A stretch of 22,980 bases of DNA from Glomus cerebriforme (lineage: Eukaryota; Glomeromycota; Glomeromycetes; Glomerales; Glomeraceae), in NCBI GenBank assembly GCA_003550305.1, contig QKYT01000018.1, positions 217,165 through 240,144 on the forward strand. Reading direction: 5' to 3'. Under the pieces are notes generated by a model that was given only the letters and a program-made list of their open reading frames with translations, was not told the DNA's origin and did no database searches. Positions 1 through 10,544 of the stretch are shown here, piece by piece (the first letter of the stretch is position 1; each line of letters starts with the position of its first letter). Made by a program: the position numbers and the translations under genes.

Positions 1-714
1 AGCATTCCAAAAACTATATATCGAAATTATAAAGAATTATTGTGTCATTAAATACTGACAGTTATAAAAATAATTTAAAGGGTTCTTTTCTAAAATAATT
101 ATGCAAGTAAAAGATTATCAATCGTATTGTCCATACATACACTACATTAAATAAAGTATATTAGTCACACAGATATACAGTACATACGTAGGTCATCACA
201 CTTGAATAAAATATTACGATATGTTAAATTTGGCCAAAATTATGTTAATTCTGGCCAAAATTAAATCGCACTAGATCGCTTTTTTTAAAAAAATCACACT
301 ACTTTTTTGGACTATTAAATGATATATCCTTAATTGATATAATACTTTGTATAACAGCTGATAAAATTTAAACATATTTAGGTGATGGGACAAATCTGCC
401 GATATGATTACTTTCTATTACTCCATTATTATTTTATTTTTTTTATTAGCATCTTTCTTCTTGATCATTATAATTTACTTATCTTTTTTATTTATTGTTA
501 TTGTTTCTTTTATTTGTATCACTTCATTAAAAATAAATAAAATCATAAATGTGTGACTTTTAAATTTTAAAAATTTTATTAGATAAAATTATTTTGAATA
601 AATGTTTGCAAAAAATTTTTTTTTTAAAATCTTTTGTGATAAAATTTAAGTTTAGCTGATCAAAAATTAGCCAAGTTACCCTATACATCATATGACATAT
701 TTGAAAAAAAAACT
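1..714. other. gene-free AT-rich stretch
   Basis: No convincing reading frame on either strand. Around 231-265 the 11-mer GGCCAAAATTA occurs twice as a direct repeat. A related 'ttctggcca' core recurs near 8507. These look like remnants of dispersed repeats. T- and A-rich tracts make up much of the rest. Confidence 0.5.
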
Positions 715-789
715 CCAGGCAATGATCGTCTAGGCGATAATCATCCAGATGACAATTACCTAGGTAACAATTACCCAGGCGATGTTTAG
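715..789 (+). repeat. 15-nt minisatellite, five diverged units
   Basis: Five consecutive 15-nt units begin at 715, 730, 745, 760 and 775. They alternate between starts CCAGGC/CCAGAT and CTAGGC/CTAGGT. Read in one plus frame they give a pentapeptide pattern [P/L]-[G/D]-[N/D]-[D/N]-x that ends at a TAG. The multiple-of-three unit and kept frame are compatible with a former coding repeat, but no gene is recognisable around it. It lies about 170 bases upstream of the AAA-ATPase-like pseudogene. Confidence 0.7.
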
Positions 790-957
790 CAATTTTCTAA
801 AATTAATTTAAAACTCTAGAATTAATTTAAACTAAATTTGAAAATAAAAATTAACTTTTATTTTTTAGTTTAAAAAGTTTCAAAATTTGAAGTAATTTTC
901 TAAACTAATTTAAAATAGTTTTGATTTAGAATAATTCTAAATTCATTAGTTTAGAAG

Positions 958-2190
958 AGCAACTTTAATGTTTATGACAATCTTAGACTACATAAAAAGT
1001 CACATTTTAACCAGATAAGTTCTGGTATTTCAAAGGATAATATAACTGAGAATGCATTTTTTTATCTTTTTAAGTATCTGAATGATCATCACAGACATAA
1101 ATGCATTGTATTGATTGATGAATATAACTATCCTCTCAACATTACATACCATTATCAGTATTATAAGCAAACTTGTGGCTTATTCACTTTTTTATTTAAA
1201 AAGCTTCTCAAGATAAACATTTTTTTTTGGACTTATTTTATAGGATCAATCCAACTAATAACTTTAAAAAATGTTTGGGATTGTAGAGTAATGATGAAAA
1301 TTTTGAGAAGGCCCTTTTTGTTGATATATTTTGTGTTGCCAAATCAAGTTTTCTATAAGACTTTAATAATGTAGAATTGTTTCTAATGTACAAAGAAATT
1401 TATATAAATAAATTCAGATTCACTGAAGATGAGGTTTATGCCATTCTTAAAGATAAAAATAAGGAGAGCTAACTAAAGGAAATAGAACAGTAGTATAGTA
1501 ATTATAAGATCAGAAATGGAGTTTACCTTTATAACCCATATTCAATTAACTTATTTATTGTTGAGGAGACTTTAAAAACTTATTGGGCTGATATGGATAA
1601 GTTTTACATTATTTAACTTTGAATAGATTGATATTGTTATAAATATAAAAGTTTTTTAAAATAGTTAAAAAATAACATTATAATTAAAAATCTGCTTTAG
1701 CATACAACAGATGATTTTAAAAATAAAATAGCAATATTACTTAAAAAAAAATGCAATTAAGGTAAATATCGTAGATAATGTCAATTACAGCTTACTTTCT
1801 CAGCATTCTCAACATATAAATAGGATATTATGGACTTTACTTTATTATTTGGGTTATCTTATTTTGGATAAAAATAATACCTTACATATTCCAAATAAGG
1901 AGACCTATATAGAATGACAACAATGGATACAGAATGGAAATTCATTTGAATTAAATTCAATGTTAAACATTCTACTATAAGGTAACCTTATAAAGTTTAA
2001 AGAAGATCTTCCTAAAATGATTATTGAGATACTTTTTTACCATAATATTACAGATAGTTTAGCAGAATCTGGTTATCATCTATTTATGATTAGATTATTT
2101 GCTTAAGCACAATTCTATGAATATAAATTAGTGTCAAATAGAGAGTGTAATTTAGGTGATTTGACTTAAAAATTGAACCAACTGAAAAGG
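958..2190 (+). pseudogene. decayed AAA-ATPase-like / PD-(D/E)XK nuclease family gene
   Basis: This is a broken gene of the family combining an AAA-ATPase-like domain (PF09820) with a C-terminal PD-(D/E)XK nuclease-like domain (PF08011/DUF1703 type). Family function is not established; members are common in bacteria, anaerobes and some fungi. From about 958 one frame reads through the Walker-B-like segment CIVLIDEYNYPL (near 1102-1137) to about 1285. A shift then moves to a second frame carrying FRFTEDEV, NYKIRNGVYLYNPYSI and YWADMDKF, which match the family's 'FTEdEV...YNPwSi...YW' signature. From about 1771 a third segment carries LWTLLYYLGYL, LHIPNKE, ESGYHLFMIRLFA and SNRECNLGDL, as in the nuclease-like end. 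Stops interrupt the frames at 1356 (TAA), 1470 (TAA), 1491 (TAG), 1915 (TGA), 1978, 2104 and 2167 (TAA). Several fall where Gln would read naturally. Not expected to make a full protein. Confidence 0.75.
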
Positions 2191-2555
2191 TGACTATGAA
2201 CTTTATTTTTTTATTTTTTCTTTCTTTATTAGAAATGTTTTAATTGACTGTTTCTTCTTTTTTTTGTAATTTGTTTCTGTGAATTGGGATTGGAAATGTA
2301 AGTTTTATAATGTTCATTTTATTACAAAACTTCATTTTTTTTTNTTTTATTGCTACATTTTTTTTATTTAGTTTATTTAGTTTAGTTTTACATTATTTTA
2401 TATAATATTTTATATAATAAAATAAATGCAAAGNATTATTTATCCTTTATAAAATACTATATTTATTGTATTGGTTAAATTTCAATTTTTATTGTTTATA
2501 TTTCTTATCGTTCAGTTTATTTATCATTAGCATATTTATTGGTGTTTATCAAATT
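2191..2555. other. gene-free T-rich stretch
   Basis: Very T-rich sequence with N bases at 2344 and 2434. No frame or RNA gene is seen. Confidence 0.5.
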
Positions 2556-2620
2556 TGATATTTATCATTTAAATATTTATTGATATTTATCATTTAAATA
2601 TTTATTGATATTTATCATTT
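2556..2620. repeat. 25-bp AT-only tandem repeat, about 2.6 copies
   Basis: The unit TGATATTTATCATTTAAATATTTAT starts at 2556 and 2581, and a partial copy starts at 2606. Degenerate copies extend upstream to about 2517. A separate hairpin lies at 2733-2756, with arms GAAATATATA and TATATATTTC around a 4-nt loop. Likely non-coding satellite-like sequence. Confidence 0.75.
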
Positions 2621-2939
2621 AGGTTAAAATCTGATGTTTTATTACTATTTATCCACATCAAATTCACTCGATAAGTGCAATTATTATCGATATATATCAC
2701 ATATTATAATTAATGTGATAAATAATGATAAAGAAATATATATCGCTATATATTTCCTGAAAAAATTTCCTGATGCATACTGATGTTAAGTAGGAGTAAT
2801 TATTTAAATGCATATATACATTAACCAAGAGAACTAATCCATGAATCTATTTCTAATAATAAATAGAATTTATTTAATTTATTTTAGAATTTTAATATAT
2901 ATATAAAATAAAATAAAAATAAATTAAAATAAATTCTAA

Positions 2940-3529
2940 CCTAAAGTTAGATTTTTTGATTGATGCAATTCTTCTTCAATTTTTAATGCAATATTTGCTG
3001 TTTCTGCATTTAAGTAAGTAGTTGATAAGGCTGTTNATTTAGGTAATTTATATTCAAAACATAAACTTTTTACAAAATCTTGAAAAAAAGAAGAATTTAT
3101 AACAGAAAAAGGAATTTCACAATATACAAAAAATATACTAAAGCTTTATCAACTTTTAAAATATTAATCACATTATTATTATTACTCTTATTACTTAATG
3201 ACTGCTTAATAAATTGATCAATATTTTTATTTGATATTATATGCAAATATTCTAACTTAACATTATGTGTAACTTTAGAACATTTTAAAGCTAAATGTGA
3301 TTTCATATCATTTGGCTTTTCTTGTTTCAAATGTTATGAACAAAATTTAACATACTACTCCTTTATAAGAATTATGTAGAATATTTATAATATTAAAATT
3401 ATCCTATATTTTATCCTTTTTTTTTACCTTTTTCTTTTTTTTTAAATTGTAAAATATCATTGTCATCTAAAATGGTACTTAAATCATCTAAAGTTCTATT
3501 TTCTGTATAAAAATTTCTAAATTTACATA
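2940..3529 (-). pseudogene. truncated hAT-family transposase with BED-type zinc finger region
   Basis: This is the N-terminal part of a hAT DNA transposase, the enzyme that excises and inserts hAT transposons in the nucleus. On the minus strand an acidic leader (LDDLSTILDDNDILQFKKK, near 3445-3495) is followed by a BED-finger-like piece, KSHLALKCSKVTHNVKLEYL, in the open frame 3330-3097. After a frameshift in the T-run near 3125 the frame continues as CEIPFSVINSSFFQDFVKSL and ALSTTYLNAETANIALKIEEE, down to NLTLG and a TAG near 2944. 'GIPF...F..f...L...Y..P....Ls' is typical of hAT proteins just before the catalytic domain. The DDE catalytic region and C-terminal dimerisation domain are absent, so the copy is dead. 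An inverted-repeat element abuts its upstream end. Confidence 0.7.
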
Positions 3530-3709
3530 GGGTGTCTGGATATAGGTCACGTGATTTTTTACTATATGATAATTTATCACCCCCGAGTTTCTGTTTTTAT
3601 TTTTTCTATTTATTCTAGGGACTTAGAATAGGAAATTTTATTGCAGATCATTTAATTCTGGTCGGAATTATGACCCCGTGTTCAGACACCCCATGTACAA
3701 ATAGAAATT
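3512..3709. mobile_element. short non-autonomous inverted-repeat element (MITE-like)
   Basis: The core 3530-3692 begins GGGTGTCTGG and ends CAGACACCCC, so the ends are inverted copies. The similarity continues inward (ATAGGTCA near 3541 against TGACCCC near 3671) and outward into the flanks (AATTTCTAAATTTACAT at 3512 against ATGTACAAATAGAAATT at 3693). There is no coding capacity inside. A clean target-site duplication could not be assigned, so exact ends are uncertain. It sits next to the hAT pseudogene and may have contributed to its truncation. Confidence 0.65.
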
Positions 3710-4851
3710 GCCTTTCTGTATTCTATTAAATAAAATATTATATTTTTAATCAATATATATATATAATACATTAATAATAATTATTTAAATTATTAAAAAA
3801 AATTAATTGTATAATTACTTATTTAGTATATGAATTTTTCTTGAAATCCAACTATATATCATTTTTTAGATTTACATACTTTAAATGTCAAGTTGGTGTG
3901 ATTTAAAAAATCTCATTAGATCAAATTTAAGTGAAATCTGATCTGATCTGATCTGTTAGAAGCATTAAATGTAATCAATATGATTGGTATAAAGTATATA
4001 ATGCAAACTATTTTCAACAAAATTTTAAAAATTGGACTAGTAATAATAATGATATTAACAAATTTATAATCAAGTATTAAAGTGGATGGAAAAATTTAAA
4101 AAAAATTTAAAAGAAATTTCTTTTATGCATCTGCAACATTTAATACATTTACTGTAATAAAATATTAAAATTTACAAATCAACTAGTGAAAACCACTTTT
4201 TTTAATAGTTCTAAAATGTTTTCTTTATCTTTTATTATAATAAATAAATTTGTTAGTATTTTTTCTATACAATATACTTATTTTATAAACAATATATAAT
4301 AAAATTTTATGAAAATTTTCTGTTAAATTTAATAATGATATTTCAGAAAAGGTATCATATTTTCATAATTATTTAAAAATAAAAAAATTTATTTATTATG
4401 ATAAAATAAAATTTATTTAGACAAATAAAAATTTGAGTTTGAATGCATATATTATAGTTAACCTTGATTAGCAATTACTAACCAGATGAACAATCCAATT
4501 ATTACAAAAATTTATTATCATTCTGTTATCTAATTATACTTATTTTACGAGAAAAGATTATTCTTTTTTTTAATATTGAGGTCAAATAATGATATTGTTT
4601 TTTTTTTGAAAAAGGTTACAGTAAATGATCGAAACACATCGACGAAAATGACGAAATACAAAAAATAAGAGACAAGAGTATTGTAAAGTAATTAACCATT
4701 AGTAGTTTAAGTCTCTGCTGACAAACTCATATTAATTACATTCTTGCATCAACAAAAATAAATTAGAAATCGATTTATTTTTTTATTCCATGCTTAATAA
4801 ATATTCACATAGAAAAATTCTTTAAAACGTGGTTTATTCCTATGATTCCGT
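3710..4851. other. gene-free stretch with short repeats
   Basis: AT-rich with no supported frame. Apart from the ATCTG array at 3936-3955, only A/T tracts and TA runs are visible, such as near 3755. Confidence 0.5.
3936..3955. repeat. (ATCTG)x4 microsatellite
   Basis: Four perfect copies of ATCTG in tandem, preceded by a related GATCAAATTT segment. No coding context. Confidence 0.85.
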
Positions 4852-4869
4852 GAATGATCGCGATCATTC
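4852..4869. repeat. 18-bp perfect palindrome
   Basis: GAATGATCGCGATCATTC is identical to its reverse complement, with GATCGCGATC at its centre. It is GC-rich for this neighbourhood. It could be a transposon end fragment or a protein-binding dyad; nothing nearby decides. Confidence 0.8.
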
Positions 4870-7027
4870 CGTTTCTTAGATTACTGTTAATCCCTTTTTT
4901 TTTTTTTTTGAAGAGGTCGAATAAAAGTATTATTGTTTTAGATATTAATAATTCGCGTACATATATATAAATTTGTCCTAAGGATTGATCCCAAAATTTG
5001 ACCTATCCTGTCACATGTAAAATGTTTGTACCATGTAATCCGCGTTATTCTGACAGAGAACGGAATTCTTTTTTTTTTAACAAAAAAATGTCCAAAGAAA
5101 AATTTGTGAGCGTCGACTAACGCTGACAAAACTTCTTAAGGCATTATAAAATCAGACTCAATCTGAAATGGGCATCTGCCGCACAACTTTGTATTGATGT
5201 CTAATATAAGCAAAAAAAAAATCTTTATTTATTATCAAATACAAAAAAAAAAAATTTTTCCGTCAGTATTACCCTCAACTGGCTTGCGGTAATGAATGGT
5301 TAATGTACATAATGCCCACTGATCACTTGGAATATAGTTCATGAAAATTTTTTAGATTGTCGTGATAATATTACACAACACAAAAGAACATCTATGAAAT
5401 TATAAGAAATGAATGTAAAAAAATATCACATATATAGTATATAGAAATTAATATTCAAAATTCAAATGTATAAAAAATAAGAATTTGAACATTTGCTATA
5501 AACGATTCCTGTTTGTCAACATAATTATTCAACAAAAAACTAAAGACGTACAGTACTCCTATAATTACCAATAAACTTTAAACAATCACTATTGGATGGT
5601 TTGGGAATAACGATTCTGTTTAAAACAATAAAGGTTTAATTAAAGATGCTTCTTGTATCAGTTGGGTTTATATACTTTAGAAAATAAAGTTAATTTTATT
5701 AGAAAAAAGGTTACATTTTTTTAAAAAATAGATATAAAAAAAAGCGAATATTAAAGTAATTTATTATTTAATTTATAATAAGAAAAATAAGAAAAAGTAA
5801 AAGATTTATGATTAAAATTTAGGGAATAGGCTGTTTTCCAAATGCGAAGCTAGCGATTATTTTTAGTTATTCTAGGATCGTAGTTTAACCAAGATAAGTT
5901 AACAGTTAATGTTAGTCCTATTAATTGCAGCTGATTTTGTAATTCCGGACGTAGTCAGTCGCATTTAGTCGCAGACATTTGACACTACACAACTTGTTTC
6001 AGTAGTTCAGCAAAATTTTTCAGTTACATTCACTGTTTGGTCGCACAAATTTATTGGTTGTAAGTGTGGCCAATCATAGTTAAACTTTTTATATTAGTAA
6101 CACAAATGTGCGGATCTATGACGACGGATTTTGCTTGTAGTCTAAACCAGCTGTAATATATTTCGGGAAGCTAATATCAAGTACTATTATGATAACTGAT
6201 GAAAATACAGATATCACGATTAAAATAAAGGAGAAATTTTTAAAACACATATTAACAAAGGTTTTCAGTGAAAAAAAAAGATTCTATCTAAACTAGTAAC
6301 ATTTGCTCCAGTTATGATGAAGCATTTCTAGAATTTTATAATTATTTTAAAAAATTAATGTTCACGTATTTAAAAAATTCAAAAAATATTTTAGATGATC
6401 TAATTTCATGATAATGAGCCAGACTATTAAAAATATCTTTAATTCAATTTGGAATTACTTAAAATTTCAGAGTTAAAAAATAAAAATAACGACAGACAAG
6501 AATTATATTTATATAATCAGCTGACTAACGTCTTGGTGGATGCTTGCATTTTTATATTAACGTAATCAAGTAAATATTTACAAGAGAAAATTTTAAAATT
6601 TCCAATATAAATCCTATTATATTAATTCTATTCAAAACTAATACGGTATGTCCAAATGAAAAACAACGATGTCCCACTCCTTCGATCAAATTTTTACACT
6701 AGATATAAAGAACTAGAGTTGTACACATTCCAACCCTGATTGTAATATTACACGTCGTTTATTGTTCTTGTTACAACATTGATTCAGTCACAACTGGTAC
6801 ATTCATTTCTTATATCAAAAAAAAAAAAAAAAAAAATTAAAAAGTTCGTTTCTCAAAATTAAATGTCTAAAAGCCCTCTTGGAATTTGAGCAAATGTTCA
6901 TCAATTGTTATATAATCATATATATTAAAAAACTTTTTGTTTTTGTTATTTACAAAATTATTTGATTTCAAAAATCATAAACCATATCTAAGTTAGAAAT
7001 TTTGTGGTTTCTTAGCATTAATGTGAT
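4870..7027. other. gene-free stretch with dispersed repeat remnants
   Basis: No convincing gene. The minus-strand open frame at 5129-4938 overlaps a dispersed repeat and looks accidental. A 20-A run is at 6817-6836. A short minus frame ending at a TAG near 6877 reads IDEHLLKFQEGF but has no supporting start or partner exon. The last part (6840-7027) is probably the 3' untranslated region of the minus-strand tRNA-repair gene. Confidence 0.5.
5111..5172. repeat. dispersed repeat, copy 1
   Basis: The segment CGTCGACTAACGCTGAC... aligns along about 62 bases with 12106-12170. Shared blocks include GACTAA(C/T)GCTG, AAAC..TTCTTA and ATTATAAA. Both are fragments of one unnamed, probably non-autonomous element. 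Confidence 0.6.
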
Positions 7028-8333
7028 TTAAAATGCTTTGACGACTCCTTTTACTACCAATTCTCGCTCCAAATTAATGACCCTAATTTCAGATGGATTT
7101 TCTTCCCCATGTATACCAAACAACGCTGATTCGCATATATTATTTGATCGGACGGCTTTTACGTTACGATGCACCGTACCAACAGTAATATGTGCAACTT
7201 TATTCGTACTGTGAATAATCTGTGGATCAAATCTATTAACTACAAGAGCCATAATTTGTGGATTGAAAACTATCTTGTCAATATAAACTTTCACTCCTAA
7301 TGATGAATTTTCACACAATTTTTCATAATATTCCCATAACTCTATATTTTTTTTCATTTGTGAAGAATGAATGAGTGTAACATGAAGCTTAGATTTAATA
7401 CGGTTCTTTTCAACCAATGTATCGAACGTTCCAGAATCTTCATCTGGATGTTTTCCGTAATAATTTGTAAGAAAACTTTGAACATTAAAATCCAAGGCAA
7501 TCCCATAATATTGAGCTCTTCTGGTTAATCTTTTGCTATATTTACTTGTAGGTTTTCTAACAGGATTACAAACATTTACCTTATAATGTTTTATCTCTTC
7601 TAAAACGGATTTAATTACATATTCATGAGGATTTTCAAATCCAAGGATGAATCTTAATTCATTAATTACAATTCTAAGATTGGTATAAATATCATTGGCA
7701 ACATCTAAATAGATAACGTGATCAAATTGTCTATCCGTGTCATCATTTAAATCTAAAGGTTCAAATTTATTCAAAAAATTCCACATTTGTCCTTTATTCT
7801 CAACAGTAAAAGATTGATGATTTTGTCCTCGAGTAATTATACGTTCAGATGTGATTTTGATAATTTCATTAGGAGTTCGATTTTCATGATTCCAATAAAT
7901 AGCCACGACACGGACATTTGAAAAAGTTGTTTTCACGGCTTCTATCAAAGTCTTACGTAATTCCTTCATATGATTGTTTCTGAAGGAATAATGAATGGAT
8001 GATTAGTTATATAAAGGTTTGGTGAATAAAGTATTAATTTTTTTTTTTTTACCTGTCTGCGATTACAACATCTCGATTCTCGAGTTCAACGTTAATATTA
8101 TTATAAAATTTTTTACGTCTCCTTTTCCCAACAATGTCATCATTTTGTATATGACCAAATGAAAATAATTTTGCTAATGCTAAAGCAAGTGTCGTTTTTC
8201 CTGCAATAAATTATTAAAACTCAATAATTCATGTAAAATGACCGAAATATGTACAAAAATCAACCAGCCTACCACATCCGATTGTTGCAATTGGGACCAA
8301 CAATGTTTTGTAAAAAGGATTAATTTTGTACAT
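7028..8333 (-). CDS. TRL1: tRNA ligase kinase + cyclic phosphodiesterase module, ligase half missing
   Basis: Fungal Trl1 heals and seals tRNA exon halves and HAC1-type mRNA. Its C-terminal half phosphorylates the 5'-OH (kinase) and opens the 2',3'-cyclic phosphate (CPD). Three exons join cleanly: 8333-8273, 8200-8053 and 7979-7028, with introns GTAGG..TGCAG (72 nt) and GTAAA..TTCAG (73 nt). The join gives 386 residues from the ATG at 8333. Visible are the P-loop (PIATIGCGKTT, about 14-24), the ADRNNH motif (68-73), the RGQNHQS segment (120-126) and two CPD H-x-T motifs, HVT (269-271) and HIT (333-335). Full fungal Trl1 is about 800 residues. The N-terminal nucleotidyltransferase (ligase) domain is absent in the 2 kb upstream on this strand. 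The frame is open upstream into a poly-A tract with an N (8372), where 'NAG' at 8372-8370 could be a splice acceptor, so the start is uncertain. It may be a split enzyme, a truncated duplicate, or joined to distant exons. Confidence 0.85.
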
Positions 8334-10481
8334 TAATTTAAATATTTGTGAATTTTTTTTTATTTTTTTCTNTTTAAAAAAATTTTTTTTTTTTTAAAAA
8401 AAAAAAAAAAATACGTACAGTACATCAGTATATATATATATTAATCAAAGTTACCATATTTGTCAGATTTGGCGCAAATATGCATACGTCATAAAAAGTA
8501 TATAATTCTGGCCAGATTTTCCTTTTATACATGCGAAACGCAGGATGTTCTACATATCATTCACGTGTTCACGGTCTTACGTAACATCTCAATTTTTTTT
8601 AATAACTTATTTTATATATATATATAGAAAAGATGTTAATGTATAGGCACCTGTAGTGATGTGCACTATACAGTGTCTATACATTTGATTTTGTGGTTGT
8701 ACGACATGATAAACATACTTTGGTTCAAAAAATTTCCATTTTGTGATTAAATATAATGAATAATAATACAGTGAATAATCTTTCTCGCTCCAAACTTTCA
8801 TAATGGTTTATAATTCCTTAAATTTGACACGTCATGTAATTAAATTTTTTTAAAATTAAATTTTTCGGGATGTTTTATTCTTTTACCCTTTCAAAACTTA
8901 TTTGCTATTTTTATAATAAATCAAACAATTTTATGTAAATTTGTTAGTATATAAAAGATAAATTTTGAAGCATCACTGTAAATATTTTTTAGATTTGTTT
9001 ATTAAAATATTCAAAGCTCTTCTTTATATAAATATAATACTACATATAAAGTATGAATAAAATAAATATAAAATAACTAATATAACTAAATACTTTTTAA
9101 ATGCTTCAAATATCCAATAATGAAATTAAAAGGGTGAGAATCGTTGTTTCTTTATAATTTACAACCTTGTACATGTGCAGTATCCATAGTTCAATTCTGT
9201 GGAATTAATCTTTTAAGTCCTCTTAGTTATATGAAGTGTGGCGCAGTAATTGCGGACGTGCGTTTAGTCTCTTATTTCTTTCATACGTACGTACATTTTT
9301 TATTTAATTAATTAATATAATTAAATATTTACGTCTGTACGTACACTCCGTGCAACCATACGTACATAGCAAAAGATCACCATACGCTACATACTGTACA
9401 TAAGTGTATATACACGACATGCTTTCTAATTACTGTTGATTTCATGATGCTACCGTACAGCGTTGCATACAGTACCCCCCAGCAATAGTACCCATGACGC
9501 GACTCCGTTATCCAAACACAAAGTAAAGACATTTTCTTCATTCGCTCATTCTACTCTCAAATTCTTTAAGGTAATAAAAGCTTTTTTTTTATAAAAACAA
9601 TAATTGAAGTATTATTTTCATTATCATTCAAGGGATAATTTTATCATAGCAAAGAGGTTGAACCACATTCTTAAAAAATTGACGCACATGTACGAAGGTA
9701 TTCAAATATTAATAGTACTGCAACTTTGCGTAACGTAAAAAATTTAAATAAAAAACAAATAATAAATGATATGCATCACAATAGTATCACAATTATATAT
9801 TAAACAAATGAAATCTCTCGTGAATGTTCTCCCAATATTATTCCTTGATTCTTGGTTAAATCAGATTTTTATGATTAAGTGACTTACTTTCTTTTTTTTT
9901 GTTCTAATTTTTTTTGTTTGAGCCACAGAACTATTGATCTGCATAATATCCTGATTTTGATATCATGACGATGTGCTAAATATATTTTCATGTGTTATGC
10001 ATATCAATTATCTTTTTCCTTATGGTAACCATATATAGTCTAAAGCAAAAAATTTTCATGACGCTCCAAGAAAGTAAGTAAAATCTTTAACTATTCCATG
10101 AGAAATTAACGGTAATAATAACGTGAAAACAATAATAAACTTGGAAAGATTGTGTAAGTTATTTTATGAAATTGATCGATTTAATTCTTTTTTTTTCTCT
10201 TAAAAAAAAAAAATTAAAATTATTTTTTCGCCAAGACCATGCATGATATTAGGTGATTTTTTTTATTTGATGATAAGATTAAATTGCATACATTAACGGG
10301 CTATTTTATTTATATTAAAAAAACATTAAATATTCAAGGATTCGTTTATGGAATTATTAAATAAATTAAATCAATTTATTTAATTTATTTATGTTAAACG
10401 AAATTTTTATATAAATATACTGCTTCTTTTGCTTCTTTCCCTTCATCAAAACAGCAAGAAAATAAAAAATCACATTCCTTT
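8334..10481. other. gene-free region upstream of both flanking genes
   Basis: No frame here resembles the missing ligase domain. The minus open frame 8801-8607 is not recognised. Homopolymer runs and an N (8372) suggest poor assembly at 8345-8415. TA runs lie at 8428-8440 and 8610-8625. Around 9280-9420 CGTAC-containing words recur. An AT-only inverted repeat has 13-bp arms at 10359-10371 and 10378-10390. Confidence 0.5.
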
Positions 10482-10501
10482 TAAAACAATTGTTTTATAT
10501 A
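10482..10501 (+). promoter_or_regulatory. dyad and TATA-like element before the secreted repeat gene
   Basis: TAAAACAATTGTTTTA (10482-10497) is a perfect 16-bp palindrome centred on CAATTG. It overlaps TATATA (10496-10501), about 45 bases before the ATG at 10545. Position fits a core promoter with an overlapping dyad site. Chance palindromes are likelier in AT-rich DNA, so function is unproven. Confidence 0.4.
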
Positions 10502-10544
10502 CATTCACTCCTTTATAGAAATATTTTTCTAATATCTCGTAAAA

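Noticed and set aside
4938..5129. Minus-strand 63-codon open frame
   Set aside because: It overlaps a dispersed repeat and has no recognisable domain or coding features.
8607..8801. Minus-strand 64-codon open frame upstream of the tRNA-repair gene
   Set aside because: Considered as a missing Trl1 exon, but it shows no ligase motif, and no splice joins tie it to the 8273 exon.
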